Source: Marinicrinis sediminis
Lineage (GTDB): Bacteria > Bacillota > Bacilli > Paenibacillales > KCTC-33676
Direction of reading: 5' to 3'
Assembly: GCF_042685085.1 (NCBI RefSeq)
Contig: NZ_JBHUMM010000005.1
Coordinates: 129,223 to 193,222 of the forward strand
DNA: 64,000 nt
The notes below the pieces were generated by a model that made no database searches, was not told the DNA's origin, and saw nothing but the letters and a program-made list of their open reading frames with translations. Position numbers and translations under genes: made by a program. Positions 52,872 to 62,804 of the stretch are shown piece by piece; positions within the stretch are counted from its first letter, which is position 1, and each line of letters opens with the position of its first letter.

Positions 52872-53810
52872 ATGAAGATTTTATATCTCGATTGCTTCTC
52901 CGGCATCAGCGGAGATATGTTTCTGGCCGCACTAATTGATGCTGGTGCAGATGTCTCATATATCAAGCAAGAGCTTGGCAAGCTGAATTTGAGTGGATTC
53001 GAGCTGCAAACGAAAAACGTCGTGAAGAATGGCATTACCTCTGTGAAGGCAGACGTCGTGGTCACAGAGGCAGCCGCTCACACCCATCATCGTCACTACA
53101 CCGACATCGTGCAGCTGATCGAACAGGCCAATCTGGCACCTGACGTCACCGCAACCGCGCTCGATATCTTTCTTCGCATCGGAAAGGCGGAAGGAAAGAT
53201 TCACGGCATCCCGCTCGAAAAGGTTCACTTCCATGAAGTTGGCGCCGTAGACTCTATCGTAGATACGGTAGGCGCTGCCCTCGCTCTCCATTCGTTGCAG
53301 GTAGATCGGGTGCTCTCCTCTCCGATCCCGATGGGCTCCGGCTTTGTCCGATGTGATCACGGTCTTTATCCGGTTCCCGCGCCAGCCGCGCTGGAGATTA
53401 TGAAAGGACTGCCCCTTGCCCATTCGGTGCACAAAGCAGAATTAACCACACCGACCGGAGCAGGCATTGCGGCTTCCCTCGTACATGACTGGATGGAAGC
53501 CATGCCGCACATGAAGGTGACAGCAATTGGCTATGGGGCAGGCACACGTGATCTGCCGCAGCAGCCGAATGCACTTAGATCCGTGATAGGAGATACGACT
53601 GCCGCCAATCTCGAGCTGGCTATTCAAAGGGAACAGAACAGGCACCAGCAGAATCACGCCCATCATCATGCACATGATCATGAGCACCATCATCATTCAC
53701 ACAACCATTCAGATGACCATGCTCATCACCATCATGATCATACTCACGATGGAGAGCACTCCCATCACCATCATCATGACCATGGTCATGATCATAACGA
53801 ACATCCATAA
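52872..53810 (+). CDS. larC1: Nickel insertase LarC, N-terminal part with His-rich tail (LarC1)
   Basis: This 312-residue protein is the nickel-binding portion of LarC, the CTP-dependent cyclometallase that inserts Ni into the pincer cofactor. The N-terminus LYLDCFSGISGDMFLAAL and the block VHFHEVGAVDSIVDTVGA are diagnostic. Residues 252-312 form a tail with 30 histidines, probably a nickel store. Typical one-piece LarC continues for about 150 more residues (the LarC2 domain); here the frame stops. No LarC2 sequence follows on this strand; it lies on the opposite strand (53926-54408). The start follows AAGGAG. Confidence 0.93.
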   Translation: MKILYLDCFSGISGDMFLAALIDAGADVSYIKQELGKLNLSGFELQTKNVVKNGITSVKADVVVTEAAAHTHHRHYTDIVQLIEQANLAPDVTATALDIFLRIGKAEGKIHGIPLEKVHFHEVGAVDSIVDTVGAALALHSLQVDRVLSSPIPMGSGFVRCDHGLYPVPAPAALEIMKGLPLAHSVHKAELTTPTGAGIAASLVHDWMEAMPHMKVTAIGYGAGTRDLPQQPNALRSVIGDTTAANLELAIQREQNRHQQNHAHHHAHDHEHHHHSHNHSDDHAHHHHDHTHDGEHSHHHHHDHGHDHNEHP

Positions 53811-53828
53811 CGCGATCCTTTATTGCTT

Positions 53829-53868
53829 CAAGCCGGCCTCCTATAACAAGAGGCCGGCTTGATTTTGT
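53829..53868 (+). terminator. Terminator of the larE-larB-larC1 operon
   Basis: A perfect 12-bp stem (CAAGCCGGCCTC with GAGGCCGGCTTG) encloses an 8-nt loop followed by a T-rich stretch, 18 bp after the larC1 stop. Confidence 0.85.
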
Positions 53869-53925
53869 TGACAGCACCGCGAATTAACCCTCTCCATGCG
53901 CAGAATTTTCGACTGCCTCACGGCA

Positions 53926-54408
53926 TTATTGCGCTCCCTGCTGCTCTGCGTATTTGCGTCTGACTTCTTCATATACCTGCTTCAATGGAACGCCTGCCTG
54001 CCTGGCAATGCGTTCACAATCCGCAAATTCCGGTGCAAACTGGACGACTTCCCCTTCATAAATGCCTGCTTTAACCGTCACACTTCCCCAAATCGTTTCT
54101 ACCTGTTCCATTACTCTGCCTAATCGATGAACGGTACATTTCTGATAGCGAATGCCCAGTGTCGTCGTTTCCCGAAAAATAATTGCCTCCATTTGCCCCA
54201 GTTTCGTCTCGGAAACAAGAACGTTCAGCATCATGCCTGGACGTCCTTTCTTCATGATAATCGGAATCCAATAGACGTCATTGGCCCCAGCTTCAAACAA
54301 TCGGTCCATCACATAAGAGCTGTGCTCCGGATTCATGTCATCCAGATTGGCCTGCAACACAATCATATCTGGGTCCACATGCTCCTCAGCATGATTAAAT
54401 GATGCCAT
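53926..54408 (-). CDS. larC2: LarC C-terminal domain encoded as a separate gene (LarC2)
   Basis: This 160-residue protein is homologous to the C-terminal LarC2 domain: IVLQANLDDMNPEHSSYVMD, GANDVYWIPIIMKKGRPGMM, IIFRETTTLGIRY and KQVYEEVRRKYAEQ at the end. In LarC this domain binds CTP and oligomerises. It lies convergent to larC1, on the opposite strand, with its own GGAGG site seven bases before the ATG and a candidate extended -10 promoter upstream. It is therefore an independent gene, not a frameshift extension. In L. plantarum the same two parts are joined by ribosomal frameshifting. Confidence 0.9.
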   Translation of the reverse strand: MASFNHAEEHVDPDMIVLQANLDDMNPEHSSYVMDRLFEAGANDVYWIPIIMKKGRPGMMLNVLVSETKLGQMEAIIFRETTTLGIRYQKCTVHRLGRVMEQVETIWGSVTVKAGIYEGEVVQFAPEFADCERIARQAGVPLKQVYEEVRRKYAEQQGAQ

Positions 54409-54439
54409 GGCGTCGCCTCCATCTCACCTTATTTTCCCC

Positions 54440-54448
54440 ATCATAGCA
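54440..54448 (-). promoter_or_regulatory. Extended -10 promoter element of larC2
   Basis: On the minus strand TGCTATGAT is an extended -10, about 35 bp before the larC2 start. No good -35 box is seen, as is common with extended -10 promoters. Confidence 0.5.
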
Positions 54449-54541
54449 GAAACATCCCTGCACATACATAAGCAGCGAGCAAGAAGGAGAAAATAACCGA
54501 CAGCATCGAGCTGTCATTTACTGATTTGGAGGGATTCATTT

Positions 54542-55738
54542 ATGAGACCATACATAGCCTTCATCCGCATGCCGCTGTTACTATTGAGCGTAACGGCATT
54601 CTTGCTGGCACAGCCGGGACAAGCGTCCGCATCCCTGTTAACGAAAACTTCCTGTTGTACGAATCCACAATCCGTGGAAGCGACCCATGGCACCGCTATC
54701 GTGATCACTGATTCGACGAACCAACCCCAACCGTCTGCAAAAACCGCCATACCGGGGAAACAAAGCGGCATCCAAAGCATGACAAGCAGTTCTGGTAAAT
54801 CCAATAAAGACGACCCCTCTCAATCTCCCATGTATGCCCGGCGAATGCTGATTGAGGACATGGCACTGGTAACCGGCATCCCCTGGTATCAGCTCGCTGC
54901 TGTCGATCAATATGAACGCACACGCAGCCAGACCCATCCGAAGAAATATCCGAAGCGGGACGGATTGATCGCGATCCAATTCTCAGAAATTCAATGGTCG
55001 GGTCTGTTCAATCCCGATCAAGCTGATCATCAGCCTGAAACCATCGAACTGTTCGGGGGAATCGGGCAGGATGGGGACGGAGATGGCAAGGCTGAGAGAA
55101 GCAATGACGCAGATGTCCTGTATACGATGGCCCGTTTACTGCTGGATAGCGGAATGAGCAAGGAAGATTTTCCTGCAGCCGTCTGGAACTATTACCAGAA
55201 TGACCGCATCGCCAGACGCATCAACCAGTTTGCACGCATTTATCAACACTTCGGCTCCATCGATCTGTCGAGGCACGCCTTCCCCGTCCCGATTACGTCC
55301 CAATATTCCTATCGCAGCACCTGGGGGGCTGCCCGTGGATGGGGAGGCAGACGCATTCATGAAGGCACAGATATATTCGCCGGCTATGGCGTCCCCGTTC
55401 GGAGCACCACATACGGGGTCATCGAGATTATGGGGTGGAACCGGTATGGCGGCTGGCGCGTAGGCATCCGGGACATTAACAACATCTATCACTACTATGC
55501 TCACCTCTCCGGCTTCAACAAGCAATACAAGGCTGGCGATATCGTGCAGCCCGGAGAAGTCATTGGCTGGGTAGGCAGCTCGGGCTACGGAAAGCCTGGC
55601 ACTTCGGGCAAATTTCCTCCACACCTGCACTATGGATTATACCGAGACAATGGCTACAGTGACTGGTCTTTTGACCCCTACCCTATGCTGAAACGGTGGG
55701 AAAGAGCTGAATACAAGGCAAGACGCAAAGCAAAATAA
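54542..55738 (+). CDS. Secreted M23-family metallopeptidase
   Basis: The 398-residue protein has a signal peptide (hydrophobic residues 8-25), a low-complexity Ser/Lys/Gln linker (about 60-95), a helical middle region and a C-terminal LytM/M23 domain. The zinc ligands are in RRIHEGTDIFAGYG (HxxxD) and PPHLHYGLY (HxH), with HYYAHLSGF between. Such enzymes cut peptidoglycan cross-bridges or act in spore-wall remodelling. GGAGGG precedes the ATG. It is divergent from larC2. Confidence 0.88.
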   Translation: MRPYIAFIRMPLLLLSVTAFLLAQPGQASASLLTKTSCCTNPQSVEATHGTAIVITDSTNQPQPSAKTAIPGKQSGIQSMTSSSGKSNKDDPSQSPMYARRMLIEDMALVTGIPWYQLAAVDQYERTRSQTHPKKYPKRDGLIAIQFSEIQWSGLFNPDQADHQPETIELFGGIGQDGDGDGKAERSNDADVLYTMARLLLDSGMSKEDFPAAVWNYYQNDRIARRINQFARIYQHFGSIDLSRHAFPVPITSQYSYRSTWGAARGWGGRRIHEGTDIFAGYGVPVRSTTYGVIEIMGWNRYGGWRVGIRDINNIYHYYAHLSGFNKQYKAGDIVQPGEVIGWVGSSGYGKPGTSGKFPPHLHYGLYRDNGYSDWSFDPYPMLKRWERAEYKARRKAK

Positions 55739-55846
55739 CCGATAAAACCTTAACGTTCTGCTAAATGGCAGACCAGGCGCAAGCCTTGAATTCTCGAACG
55801 GATGTAGTAAAATGTGATTAACGCTGATGGACGAGAAGGTGAGCGC

Positions 55847-56194
55847 ATGCTTGAACATAATGGCAAAAAATTCGTGTGTCACATCGATTGGGGAATGGAA
55901 CTCGTACGTGGGAAATGGAAATCTGTCATTCTATGTCATCTCAGCGATGGACCGAAACGATTTCTGGAGTTGCAACGCATTACGAGCGGGGTCAGCCAGA
56001 AAGTGCTGACACAAAAGCTGAACGAGATGGAGCAACATGGGCTGATCCTCAAAAAAACGTACCCCGAGGTCCCTCCCAGAGTCGAATATGAGCTTACAGA
56101 GCTGGGAAAAGAACTCTTTCCCGCGCTCCAATTGCTGGAGTCATGGTCGATCAAATACTTTGACCAAGTGACGCAAGAGAGTGTGAAACCATAA
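55847..56194 (+). CDS. HxlR-family transcriptional regulator
   Basis: This 115-residue winged helix protein has the HxlR signature: CHIDWGMELVRGKWKSVIL near the N-terminus with the conserved cysteine, then KRFLELQRITSGVSQKVLTQ as the recognition region and PPRVEYELTELG in the wing. Members respond to formaldehyde, hypochlorite or quinones through the cysteine. The ATG at 55847 follows GAAGGTG. It is a single gene, and no obvious target lies beside it. Confidence 0.88.
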   Translation: MLEHNGKKFVCHIDWGMELVRGKWKSVILCHLSDGPKRFLELQRITSGVSQKVLTQKLNEMEQHGLILKKTYPEVPPRVEYELTELGKELFPALQLLESWSIKYFDQVTQESVKP

Positions 56195-56241
56195 CCACCA
56201 AAAATTCATGCACTTGCTAAACTGCATGGAGCTAAGCATAG

Positions 56242-56289
56242 AAAAGGGTTGCTTCCGCAGACAGGTTCGACTGCGAAAGCAACCCTTTC
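56242..56289. terminator. Bidirectional terminator
   Basis: AAAGGGTTGCTT and AAGCAACCCTTT form the outer stem and GCAG/CTGC the inner part, between convergent hxlR-type and glpD genes. Confidence 0.8.
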
Positions 56290-56294
56290 GTGTT

Positions 56295-57995
56295 CTACTG
56301 GCCTGATCGTGCCTCTTGGATCTGTTCCTCAACCGTTTGTTGCGCTTGCCGCGCCTGTTCGTCTGTCCACCCAAACTGCTGTTGAAATTCAGCAACGACC
56401 CTTTCCTTGTTCCGCTGAACCGCATCCATCTCAAAAAATAATGCGCCTGTTCGTCTGCACAGAAAATCCATCGGCCTCATCACCATCTCATGCTCGAAGC
56501 TATAAGCCAGTTCTGTCAGCAATACGGCCTGCTCCTGCTTGGCAAGCTGTTTATATCGCGCCAGGACATCCTCTATATTAGAACCGTACCGCATGACCCA
56601 TCGTTTCGCCACTTCCTCAGACAATCCTAACGACTTCACCCGCTCCGTCTTCTCTCGAATAAAGCGCGGGAAACCTTGTGAACCGCCAACCTCTCCACCG
56701 GACAGCGCCATATTTTTCGTACGGCAAGCAGGCAGATCATGCAAACTTTTCCCGCTCCAACGGTGACCTGTTGATTCCGTCAGCAGCTTCTGTACGAGGG
56801 TCACGACCTGCTCGGCCATTTTCCGATATCCTGTCAACTTGCCGCCTGCAATAGAGATCAGACCGGAATCGGAGACGAAAATCTCATCTCTGCGGGAAAT
56901 TTCCGACGGGTCTTTACCCTCCTGATGAATGAGCGGTCTCAGACCGGCCCAACTGGACTCCACATCCTCCGGCTTTAACTGGACAGAGGGAAACATATCT
57001 GCAATACATTGAAGCAAATAATCCCGATCAGCTTCTGTCATGACAGGCTTTGCGATGTCTCCCTTGTAATTGGTGTCCGTCGTGCCGATATAGGTTTTTC
57101 CATCTCTCGGTATGGCAAATACCATTCGTCCGTCAGACGTATCGAAATAGACGGCCTGCTGCAACGGAAACTTGACCTGATCCACAACAATATGAACGCC
57201 TTTGGTCAGTCGCAATGTTTTGCCTTTCTTGGAACCATCCTTCTCGCGCAACGTGTCCACCCAGGGACCGGCTGCATTGACAATACGGTGTGCATAGATG
57301 TCATGACTTTCACCGGTCAACTGGTCCTCAGCCTGTATACCGATCAGACGGTCCCCTTCATAGATGAGTTCCTTCGCCTTGAGATGATTGCTGGCATAGG
57401 CTCCGTTCTCCACCGCCTTTTTCATCACTTCGATCGTTAACCTGGCATCATCCGTCCGGTATTCAACATAATAGCCGCCTCCAAGTAAATCCTCATCCTT
57501 GAGCAGCGAGCACCGCTCCTTGACCTGGGCAGCGGACAGCATCGATCGCCGTTCTTCCTTTTTAACACCTGCCAAATAATCATAGAATCGAAGCCCAACC
57601 GAAGTCGAAAACTTGCCGAAGGTGCCTCCCTTGTAAATCGGAAGCAGCATCCACTCCGGAATCGTAACGTGAGGGGCATTCTCGTACACAACCGCCCGTT
57701 CCTTGCCTACCTCAGCCACCATTTTCACTTCGAACTGCTTCAGATACCTCAGTCCGCCGTGAATCAGCTTGGTAGAACGACTGGACGTTCCCTCTGCGAA
57801 ATCCTGCATTTCAATCAGTCCCACGGACAGGCCTCTTGTTACACCATCGAGTGCGATCCCTGCGCCCGTAATGCCGCCTCCAATGACCAGGACATCCAGC
57901 TTGTTCGCTTTCATTCGCTCTATATGTTCCGCTCGTGACGATGCGGAAAAGGCAAGCGCCCCTACTTCTGCTGTTGTTGCTGCTGTTTGATTCAT
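56295..57995 (-). CDS. glpD: Aerobic glycerol-3-phosphate dehydrogenase
   Basis: This 566-residue FAD enzyme is membrane-associated and oxidises glycerol-3-phosphate to dihydroxyacetone phosphate, feeding electrons to quinones. The FAD-binding motif is VLVIGGGITGAGIALD near residue 36. FAEGTSSRSTKLIHGGLRY follows, and IGTTDTNYKGD lies near residue 305. The start has AGGAGGAG upstream. A terminator-like leader separates it from glpK, matching the GlpP-controlled glpD leader known in B. subtilis. Confidence 0.95.
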   Translation of the reverse strand: MNQTAATTAEVGALAFSASSRAEHIERMKANKLDVLVIGGGITGAGIALDGVTRGLSVGLIEMQDFAEGTSSRSTKLIHGGLRYLKQFEVKMVAEVGKERAVVYENAPHVTIPEWMLLPIYKGGTFGKFSTSVGLRFYDYLAGVKKEERRSMLSAAQVKERCSLLKDEDLLGGGYYVEYRTDDARLTIEVMKKAVENGAYASNHLKAKELIYEGDRLIGIQAEDQLTGESHDIYAHRIVNAAGPWVDTLREKDGSKKGKTLRLTKGVHIVVDQVKFPLQQAVYFDTSDGRMVFAIPRDGKTYIGTTDTNYKGDIAKPVMTEADRDYLLQCIADMFPSVQLKPEDVESSWAGLRPLIHQEGKDPSEISRRDEIFVSDSGLISIAGGKLTGYRKMAEQVVTLVQKLLTESTGHRWSGKSLHDLPACRTKNMALSGGEVGGSQGFPRFIREKTERVKSLGLSEEVAKRWVMRYGSNIEDVLARYKQLAKQEQAVLLTELAYSFEHEMVMRPMDFLCRRTGALFFEMDAVQRNKERVVAEFQQQFGWTDEQARQAQQTVEEQIQEARSGQ

Positions 57996-58046
57996 GCCAT
58001 CTCCTCCTGTTCATATCCCGATCCCGTTCGAAAAAAATACCGTGCG

Positions 58047-58097
58047 ATAAAAAAAAGCGCAGAATACCCTACCCCTTTTCGGATAGAGTTGCTGCGC
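58047..58097 (-). promoter_or_regulatory. Terminator leader of glpD, probable GlpP antitermination site
   Basis: On the minus strand GCGCAG (58092-58097) pairs with CTGCGC (58057-58062) around an inner CTATCC/GGGTAG stem with one mismatch, followed by eight or more T residues. It sits between glpK and glpD, where B. subtilis GlpP binds mRNA with glycerol-3-phosphate to allow readthrough. Confidence 0.75.
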
Positions 58098-58159
58098 GGC
58101 TTCTCTGCGTCTCTGGCCCCTGATGAACTTGTATCATGCTGCAGCTGTTCCTGCGGGAA

Positions 58160-59671
<1,512 letters not shown>

Positions 59672-59736
59672 GCTTCACAACCGCCTTCCTCTTGTCTGTT
59701 TCCTCTCCCACTGTCTTGCAGCGCTGCTGGATGCGC

Positions 59737-60315
59737 CTATGGATGATAAGCCTTCCACAGCTCAACGCGTGACGTCGTAACTGCGGCAGCGCCAGCTTCC
59801 AGCGCTTGTTCAATCTGCTCCTGCGTCTCAATCAGACCGCCTGCAATGACAGGGAGCCGAGTCTCCTGATGTACTTTCTCGATCATATGCGGAATGACGC
59901 CAGGCAGCACCTCGATCACATCCGGCTTCGTTTTCTCCACCAGGCGAATCGCTTTTTGCAGCGCCGAGCTGTCCAGCAGAAACATGCGCTGCACGGAAAT
60001 CAGCTTGTTCTGCTTGATCTTCGGTACGGTCGATCCTCGCGTGGTGATCACGCCGTCTGGACGAATGGTCTGACTGACAAATTCAGCCCCAAATTCATCG
60101 CTCTTCAGACCTTGAACGAGATCAAGGTGAACCAGAATACGCTTGCCATGCTTTTGCGTACTGCCGACGATGCTTTTCAGCTGATTGATGTGGGAATCGA
60201 GCAAGATAATCGTCTTGTAGTCCATTTCCCACAACTTCTCCAAATCTTTTAATTTCCTTGCTGCCGGGATGATTCGCTGCGCTTGGATCATCTTCAGCTG
60301 TGTGCCGAGTTCCAT
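59737..60315 (-). CDS. glpP: Glycerol uptake operon antiterminator GlpP
   Basis: This 192-residue TIM-barrel-like mRNA-binding protein acts with glycerol-3-phosphate to prevent termination in glp leaders. Features matching B. subtilis GlpP are QRIIPAARKLKDLEKL at the start, ILLDSHINQLKSIVGSTQKHGK, HLDLVQGLKSDEFGAEF and PVIAGGLIETQEQIEQALEAGA at the end (in parts). I chose the ATG at 60315, after AAAGGA; the frame to 60423 runs back through the leader terminator and is not protein-like. It is the first gene of glpP-glpK-(leader)-glpD. Confidence 0.93.
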   Translation of the reverse strand: MELGTQLKMIQAQRIIPAARKLKDLEKLWEMDYKTIILLDSHINQLKSIVGSTQKHGKRILVHLDLVQGLKSDEFGAEFVSQTIRPDGVITTRGSTVPKIKQNKLISVQRMFLLDSSALQKAIRLVEKTKPDVIEVLPGVIPHMIEKVHQETRLPVIAGGLIETQEQIEQALEAGAAAVTTSRVELWKAYHP

Positions 60316-60339
60316 GCCTGTCACATCCTTTGTCATATC

Positions 60340-60410
60340 GAAAAAAAAGAGACTCAAGCCACAGCCTGCATAGACACAATATCTCCTATAGGCGTATGAC
60401 GTGAATCTCT
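60340..60410 (-). promoter_or_regulatory. Terminator leader of glpP-glpK
   Basis: On the minus strand AGAGATTCA (60402-60410) pairs with TGAGTCTCT (60348-60356), nine pairs with one G-U, followed by a T8 run ending 25 bp before the glpP start. By position and analogy it is a GlpP-controlled antitermination leader, so GlpP would regulate its own synthesis. Confidence 0.7.
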
Positions 60411-60441
60411 CGGACTCCTTCACGAATATTAACTTATTCTT

Positions 60442-60471
60442 ATTGTAAACGCTTTTTCACAACTCTGTCAA
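60442..60471 (-). promoter_or_regulatory. Promoter of glpP-glpK-glpD with cre-like site in the spacer
   Basis: On the minus strand TTGACA (60466-60471) and TACAAT (60442-60447) are 18 bp apart. The imperfect palindrome TGTAAACGCTTTTTCACA (60444-60461, read on +) lies between and over the -10 box and resembles a CcpA cre site, so glucose repression is likely. Confidence 0.65.
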
Positions 60472-60541
60472 CCGTATGTGTGAGCCATCCCACAGCCTCT
60501 CTCAAACTTGCATGTTGCTCTGCTTCACTCTCCCCTGACTG

Positions 60542-61450
60542 TCACGTAAAATGTGCTGTTTCTCCCTCTCTTTCTCCCTTTCTATCTCCTTCCTCTCTGC
60601 GCAGTTCGGTGCTCACCGGCAGCTCCAGCGCTTCTTCTCCAGGTATAGCCTTGTTGCCGGAAGAAGGAGAAGATTCCGGAGCGGTCTCCGAATCGGATTC
60701 CGGACTCACGCTCGGAAGCGACAGAGTCGGAGGCAGCACGTCTGACGTATGCGGCGTATCCACCGGATGACCCTTGTTGTCAAAATAATACATGGGCACA
60801 TCTCCGACGACGAGCAGATAGGAAATGGGTACTTCCGTGGATACCAGTTCCGGTTCGGTATCAAAGGGAATGATAATCGTCACTTCTGTCATAATTCGAA
60901 TGAACACTTCGACGAGCAGCATATTGATGCCTGCGTCCTTTTGCTTCGTATCCAGATCTACCTTCACGGCACCCGCCGGAACAAATTTTACCTTGATCTC
61001 CGGACCAAAGGAAGACAGGATGGCACTGTCAAAGGCCTGACCGATCGGCACATGCTCGGGAATTTTTTGCAATGTATTCAGCGTATTTTGCACTACACTG
61101 ACAGTATCTGCTGTAATTTTCATGTGCTCGGCATAGTTCAGCATAAAGCCGGTTACCTTCCCGTTCCGATCCAGCTTCCAGTCAATCAGCTTCTCAAAAT
61201 TGGTCGCCTGCGAGATTTTTTCCGTGATCGCCGTATTGATCGCCTGTGTCGCCATCTGCTTGACCCGGACCTTCGCCACACTCAGAATGGCCGGCTTCAG
61301 GTTGCGCTCGATAAAAACAAAACTTTGAAAGCTGAGAAAGACCGCAATCACCAGAGCAAAGAAAAAAATACGCCGTTTCTTCAGCTTGGTCGGCTTGCGA
61401 CTCCTCCATCCTCTCTGACTTTTCCATCTTCTGCGGCGAAACAAACTCAT
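60542..61450 (-). CDS. yunB: Sporulation protein YunB
   Basis: The product has about 302 residues. A very basic N-terminus (FRRRRWKSQRGWRSRK) precedes one membrane helix (about residues 28-46: FFFALVIAVFLSF). The conserved extracytoplasmic YunB domain follows (VRVKQMATQAINTAITEKI, EHVPIGQAFDSAILSSFGP, VPISYLLVVGDVPMYYF). The C-terminal 60 residues are Ser/Pro/Glu-rich and variable. YunB is a sigma-E gene needed for proper sporulation in B. subtilis. The start is unsettled: ATG at 61450 is very close to GAGGGGG, and a TTG at 61444 is better spaced. Confidence 0.88.
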   Translation of the reverse strand: MSLFRRRRWKSQRGWRSRKPTKLKKRRIFFFALVIAVFLSFQSFVFIERNLKPAILSVAKVRVKQMATQAINTAITEKISQATNFEKLIDWKLDRNGKVTGFMLNYAEHMKITADTVSVVQNTLNTLQKIPEHVPIGQAFDSAILSSFGPEIKVKFVPAGAVKVDLDTKQKDAGINMLLVEVFIRIMTEVTIIIPFDTEPELVSTEVPISYLLVVGDVPMYYFDNKGHPVDTPHTSDVLPPTLSLPSVSPESDSETAPESSPSSGNKAIPGEEALELPVSTELRREEGDRKGEREGETAHFT

Positions 61451-61704
61451 ACCCCCTCTGAAGCCTGTTTCGTAACGCGTGCGCGCTTGCACATAACCGT
61501 TCGTTGTTAATCAATGTATGCATGACCACCTTCCCTTAGCCCTGCAAATTGTCACACCAAGAACATGCAGGAAGTACAACGGATTCTAGCCGGTTTTTCA
61601 GCCTTCTCCAATAAATAAAGCGTTTACATAACATATGCCCTGATTTTGTCATCGTCACCGATTCATCACCGATTCATAATAGGGAGTAAAATCGGCTCTT
61701 TCGG

Positions 61705-61953
61705 TCAATAACGACGATAAAAAACCAGGGCAGAATAGAATTGTTTCACTTCTTCTACAGCTTCTTTATGCAGAGGGATTTTCTTGTCCTTCAAATACGC
61801 CAGTTCCTCTGAGGCATCCGTCACCTTCATGGAAGGGGAACAAGCGGGTTTTCCCATTTTACAAGACAGCGCCCATGCAGTATTCAAATTCAGGAAACTT
61901 GCACACAAGAAAATCAACAAAAACATTATTGTGCCTAATCCTAACTTCTTCAT
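61705..61953 (-). CDS. Small exported hypothetical protein
   Basis: The 82-residue protein has a clear signal peptide (hydrophobic residues 4-26, then TAWALS) and a short mature part with two cysteines (SCKMGKPACS) close together, which could form a disulfide. The ATG at 61953 has GGAGAAGG upstream. I recognise no family. It stands between yunB and an AT-rich region; the 61451-61704 gap before it holds nothing I can identify. Confidence 0.55.
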   Translation of the reverse strand: MKKLGLGTIMFLLIFLCASFLNLNTAWALSCKMGKPACSPSMKVTDASEELAYLKDKKIPLHKEAVEEVKQFYSALVFYRRY

Positions 61954-62047
61954 CACACTACCTTCTCCTCGTACTTAGACGAGAAGTTTGGTGTGAAAGG
62001 TTGCACCTGTCCGTTATGCAATACGGCTCGATTTATTATGTATCCTA

Positions 62048-62315
62048 TCATACCTTCTTCAAATCTTCTTCAAAATAGGGATACTCCATGTAAAGTTGAA
62101 TTATATTCACATTTTCTTTTGTCGTAATGGACTCTATGAATTCCCGATCTGACAGGATGGTCATGCCTCTATCGTTTCTTACTATCTTTTTGTTTGAGCC
62201 AAGATCCCAAGTCAGTTCCTCCAAAAAGATTCAGTTTTTTGAGCCAAGTCACTGCATTATGAAAGCCTGAAAAATTTAGTGTCGTCATGTCATCAAAAAT
62301 CACCAACGCAATTTT
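62048..62315 (-). pseudogene. Frameshifted remnant of a DJ-1/PfpI-type gene
   Basis: On the minus strand from 62315 one frame reads KIALVIFDDMTTLNFSGFHN then AVTWLKKLN, the typical first strand and helix of DJ-1/PfpI proteins. Near 62221-62240 the similarity jumps frame and continues LTWDLGSNKKIVRNDRGMTI, which fits the next part of the same family. The second frame ends at a TGA at 62048 without the nucleophile region. There is no start codon or ribosome site in front. It is thus a decayed fragment. The rest of 61957-62804 is AT-rich and shows no other gene to me. Confidence 0.5.
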
Positions 62316-62677
62316 CGTGTATCCATATATTTTCAGTCACATCCGTTTTTTTCTTGTTACTTTCTTCATACTGAGTATATAATTGATGTAACCTATAGAA
62401 AAGTGTCAGCTAAATCATTGTTAATTTGGGATTGCACAAGAAATAGAATTTTCAGTACAAAATCAGTTTGAAATCATTTCCTTTCCAAATTATAAATTTT
62501 AGTAGAAATATTTCTCTGCCGATATTTGTTTTTATAAACTCCTCGTAAAAGTCTACTTAATTATAAATATAACTTTATATTTATTATCATTTATTGATTA
62601 TCACATTTTTATTAACTTTCGTACGTGTCTTTGAAAAAATCCTTGTTATTGATTCGACAAATTAAGATTATTACTAC

Positions 62678-62705
62678 TTGCCTATATAAAAGAATAGTCT
62701 ATACA
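62678..62705 (+). promoter_or_regulatory. Candidate promoter of the AT-rich orphan gene
   Basis: TTGCCT (62678-62683) and TATACA (62700-62705) are separated by 16 bp, about 100 bp before the TTG start. In AT-rich sequence such matches are weak evidence. Confidence 0.35.
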
Positions 62706-62804
62706 CGATAGAATTGCTCAAGCAATATTCTGAGTCGAGGTTAAAATAAAGGAGGAAATTTAATTATTATTGGTCTTTAATATCAATCCAATTGGAGGTG
62801 TAAC

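Noticed and set aside
53640..53805. CAT/CAC-rich repeat as a possible CRISPR or satellite array
   Set aside because: The repetition is explained by the histidine codons of the LarC1 tail; there are no conserved repeats with unique spacers.
53811..53925. Ribosomal frameshift from larC1 into larC2, as in L. plantarum
   Set aside because: The LarC2 domain is on the opposite strand, so no frameshift can join the two.
60316..60423. N-terminal extension of GlpP
   Set aside because: The extra 36 codons run back through the leader terminator stem and lack family similarity; the ATG at 60315 has a ribosome site.
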